Assembly: GCF_016772275.1 (NCBI RefSeq) | Contig: NZ_CP065425.1 | Location: 734,001-798,000, forward strand | Reading direction: 5' to 3' | DNA: 64,000 bases | Source: Heyndrickxia vini | GTDB lineage: Bacteria; Bacillota; Bacilli; Bacillales; Bacillaceae_C | Made by a program: the position numbers and the translations under genes | Part shown: positions 61,864-64,000 of the stretch, one piece after another | How positions within the stretch are numbered: position 1 is the first letter of the stretch | Layout: every line of letters starts with the position of its first letter | Notes under the pieces: generated by a model | What the model saw: only the letters and a program-made list of their open reading frames with translations | Told to the model about the DNA's origin: nothing | Database searches by the model: none

Positions 61864-62832
61864 AAAGGTCCGAGTCTCTACCCCCAGGACTGCTGCTTTG
61901 TTCCTGTAGGCAAACATGTTTGCAACAAATGCGCCGATAGTTAGGTTGACGACCATATTGGCAACAGCTGGCACGGCGGCAACGGAACTAATGTGTTGCA
62001 TAGCAAGGGTTGAAGATAGAGCGGTATTACAGATGCCAACATGAAATAGAATGGATCTGCTGCTTGGTTCTGCCATATTAAAGTGCCGCGCAATCCAATA
62101 GCCGGCTATCATGGGAATCGATACTTGAAAAAAGACGGCGATAAAGATTAGCGGGAGCAACTCAATATGTTGGTGCAATGATGGTTGCGCTCCAGAAATA
62201 ACGGATAACACGACAATAAATAACGCAATAGTAGAAAGAAATGACGTATAAGGTTGGACATGCTTCACCTTAGAGGACCACTTCCATTGCAAGAACAACC
62301 CAACAAAAAGAGGGATGAACACGATATAAATAATATTTAAAAATAATGGCAAAAAGGCAATATCTATAAATTTTCCGGCAGAAACTTGGACAAGTGCTGG
62401 CGTCAAAAGTGGTGAGATGATTGTATCCATCGTTGCCATCGTGATGCTTAATGCAACTTCGCCTCCAGCAATAAATGTATATAAATTAGCAGATGTTCCA
62501 CTAGGAACGGTTCCGGCTAAAATAACTCCTGTTGCAATTTCTGGTTCAGCTCGAAAGAATAGAAAGGCAATCACGATTGTTACACTCACCGTAATGATCC
62601 ATTTTAATGCGACCCCGATTAATGCATTTTTCGGCTTTTTCAATACAGACATCATACGATCAGTTGAAAGTGACATCCCCATTAAAAGAAAAATAGTCCC
62701 TAATCCAATTCCCGTAAAGCTTCTAATCGAACGAAATGTATGTGGGAACATATATGCAATTATTGACAATAAAACAATCCAAATAGGCAAAAACTTCGAA
62801 ATCATCCTCATACATAATTGAAAAATCTTCAT
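61852..62832 (-). CDS. Bile acid:sodium symporter (BASS) family transporter
   Basis: A 326-residue protein with nine to ten transmembrane segments. GIGLGTIFLLMGMSLS near residue 41 and the crossover motif GTVPSGTSANLYTFIAGGE near 107, followed by ALSITMATMDTIISPLLTP, are the sodium-binding landmarks of BASS proteins (ASBT, PanS). Bacterial members move pantothenate precursors, keto acids or similar anions with Na+. Divergent from the IclR/TRAP genes. AAGGGGGTAATTC precedes the ATG. Confidence 0.87.
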   Translation of the reverse strand: MKIFQLCMRMISKFLPIWIVLLSIIAYMFPHTFRSIRSFTGIGLGTIFLLMGMSLSTDRMMSVLKKPKNALIGVALKWIITVSVTIVIAFLFFRAEPEIATGVILAGTVPSGTSANLYTFIAGGEVALSITMATMDTIISPLLTPALVQVSAGKFIDIAFLPLFLNIIYIVFIPLFVGLFLQWKWSSKVKHVQPYTSFLSTIALFIVVLSVISGAQPSLHQHIELLPLIFIAVFFQVSIPMIAGYWIARHFNMAEPSSRSILFHVGICNTALSSTLAMQHISSVAAVPAVANMVVNLTIGAFVANMFAYRNKAAVLGVETRTFVGK

Positions 62833-62943
62833 AGAATTACCCCCTTGCTGTTTCCTACCAACACACTAAATACTAAAAATTCTACTATTTATCTAACTGG
62901 TAAACAATATATTTATCCGAAAAATATAAAAATTAATAACATA

Positions 62944-62973
62944 TTGACAATTTCGAAATGTCTAATCTATAAT
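62944..62973 (+). promoter_or_regulatory. Promoter of the IclR/TRAP operon
   Basis: TTGACA at 62944-62949 and TATAAT at 62968-62973 with 18 bp spacing, both perfect hexamers. The spacer contains TTTCGAAA, a short palindrome. Confidence 0.75.
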
Positions 62974-62994
62974 AATCCCGTAAAATGTAACTAT

Positions 62995-63013
62995 GGTTCC
63001 GAATAGTGGAACC
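62995..63013 (+). promoter_or_regulatory. Putative IclR operator
   Basis: GGTTCC at 62995-63000 and GGAACC at 63008-63013 form a palindrome with a 7-nt spacer, about 22 bp downstream of the -10 and overlapping the GTG start. The GTTC/GAAC half-sites resemble those of other IclR-family sites, so autoregulation is plausible. Confidence 0.45.
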
Positions 63014-63797
63014 GGGTACGGGGGTGATTCCATTCGCGGAAGTTCTTAAAACAGTTGAGAAGGCATTCAAATTAGTAGAAATGCTTGCAGAAAAGCCAAT
63101 GACATTTACGGAAATGGTAAGCAAAGCAAAGAGCAACAAAGCAACGATTCATCGTTTTCTTTCCACCTTTGACCAGTTAGGTTACATCACAAAAGACCAT
63201 CAAGAGAAATATTACCTATCACAACAATGGTTCCAAATTGCCCAAAAGGCATCGGACAACTTAGACCTCAACAGTATTGCACGACCATATCTTCAATCCA
63301 TCGCAGAAAAAGTAAATGAAAGCACATTTTTGGCACAGTTTGTAGGGGACCAAGTTCTTTATGTGGAAAAAATGGAAAGTCAATCAGCTGCCCGCATTGT
63401 ATTGGGAGTTGGAAAACATGCTCCATTATACTGTGTCGCATCTGGAAAACTTTACCTGGCGCACCTAACCGAAAAACGACTAGATTTGTATTTTTCAAGA
63501 AACAAATTGGAAGCGCATACAGAAAATACATTAACAAACAAAGATCAACTAATGCTTGAATTAAAAAAGGTTCGGGCTAATGGCTATTCTGTTGACCGTG
63601 AAGAATGGGAGAAAGGATTAAAGGGGATCGCGTTTCCTATTTATAATGCCCGTAACGAATTGGCAGGTGCACTCTGTGTAGCTGGATTATCTTATCGATT
63701 TGATGATGAGGTAATGGAAAAAGCGATTATTCTTGGACAGCACGCAACAAAGGATCTTTCATTAAGACTCGGATTTATAAACAAGGGGGAATTGTAA
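63006..63797 (+). CDS. IclR-family transcriptional regulator
   Basis: A 263-residue regulator: N-terminal winged helix (KTVEKAFKLVEMLAEKP, TEMVSKAKSNKATIHRFLST) and a C-terminal effector domain from about residue 85 (VGKHAPLYCVASGKLYLA, YSVDREEWEKGLKGIAFPIY, ELAGALCVAGLSYRF). IclR proteins typically control aromatic or sugar-acid catabolism. The start is uncertain: GTG 63006 lacks a ribosome binding site and overlaps the presumed operator; GTG 63024 sits in GGGGGTGATTCC, itself a ribosome-binding-like stretch without an obvious in-frame start after it. One codon-length before the TRAP gene. Confidence 0.88.
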   Translation: MEPGTGVIPFAEVLKTVEKAFKLVEMLAEKPMTFTEMVSKAKSNKATIHRFLSTFDQLGYITKDHQEKYYLSQQWFQIAQKASDNLDLNSIARPYLQSIAEKVNESTFLAQFVGDQVLYVEKMESQSAARIVLGVGKHAPLYCVASGKLYLAHLTEKRLDLYFSRNKLEAHTENTLTNKDQLMLELKKVRANGYSVDREEWEKGLKGIAFPIYNARNELAGALCVAGLSYRFDDEVMEKAIILGQHATKDLSLRLGFINKGEL

Positions 63798-64000
63798 ATG
63801 AAATGGAGAAAACTAGCACTAATCGTCGTGAGCGCTATTTTATTAGTTGCTTTGGCGGGATGCGGCAGCTCAAAAAGTGCCTCTGGCGGGAAAAAAAGCT
63901 ATAACTTAAAAATGTCAGTCACAGTCTCTGAATCTTCTACATGGTATAAGGCAGCTGAGAAATTCGCGAAGGAAGTGGAGGAGAAAACAGATGGAAGAAT
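63798..64000 (+). CDS. TRAP transporter substrate-binding lipoprotein (DctP type), N-terminal fragment (partial)
   Basis: The ATG at 63798 immediately follows the IclR stop, with AAGGGGGA as ribosome binding site. It encodes a signal sequence with lipobox LAGCGS and the start of a DctP-family domain (LKMSVTVSESSTWYKAAEKF, AKEVEEKTDGR), then leaves the window. TRAP binding proteins capture C4-dicarboxylates, sugar acids or keto acids; the membrane subunits should lie beyond the window. Confidence 0.85.
   Translation, partial: MKWRKLALIVVSAILLVALAGCGSSKSASGGKKSYNLKMSVTVSESSTWYKAAEKFAKEVEEKTDGR

Overview
The window is low-GC, Firmicute-type DNA. AGGAGG-like ribosome binding sites, frequent TTG/GTG starts, an S-box riboswitch, cre and Fur boxes, and B. 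subtilis-like proteins (NrnB, YfnB and YcgT relatives) point to a Bacillaceae chromosome. No rRNA, tRNA, CRISPR array, transposase or prophage gene was seen. It looks like an accessory-metabolism stretch with several import-plus-catabolism operons separated by stem-loops, minisatellites and decayed gene fragments.

Left part (1-11.5 kb, + strand): the end of an oligopeptide-type ATPase, an FAD amino-acid oxidase, a polyamine-type ABC transporter, a split HcnABC/opine-oxidase-like complex (2Fe-2S protein, FAD subunit, separate BFD protein, second FAD subunit), malate synthase G and a fumarylacetoacetase-family protein. Together they read as import and oxidation of an N-substituted amino acid that releases glyoxylate. 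Next come a secreted C39-like protein and the nanoRNase NrnB.

13.9-26.6 kb: a secreted LmbE/PIG-L deacetylase is divergent from a ROK repressor. The ROK gene heads a metal/opine-type ABC transporter and an argininosuccinate-lyase-family enzyme. A HAD phosphatase and a secreted GH84 beta-N-acetylglucosaminidase follow. The divergent promoter region has a near-perfect cre and TTAGTTA palindromes.

26.6-37.5 kb: a 104-bp minisatellite, a coiled-coil protein, a BglG-type remnant, a small conserved protein, a VWA lipoprotein, an M20 amidohydrolase with a YfcC transporter, and an S-box-controlled metNIQ methionine importer followed by a sarcosine-oxidase-type enzyme.

37.8-46.2 kb is the most striking block: a lactose/cellobiose-type PTS (EIIC, EIIB, EIIA), a GH4 phospho-beta-glucosidase, an EF_0837-type deacetylase, a DgaE-like aminosugar-acid ammonia lyase, KDG kinase, a DgaF-like KDPG aldolase and a GntR regulator. 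The set fits a PTS-coupled route for a disaccharide aldonic acid such as chitobionate, the product of oxidative chitin cleavage.

Right part (46-64 kb): a NERD protein, a 51-bp minisatellite, a Fur-controlled siderophore importer divergent from a ferredoxin/flavodoxin reductase, an NhaC antiporter and an unknown membrane protein, a diguanylate cyclase, proline iminopeptidase, a Cys-less HesB-like protein, a frameshifted NagZ, a yfnB remnant, guaC, a BASS transporter, and an IclR regulator followed by the start of a TRAP binding protein cut by the window end.
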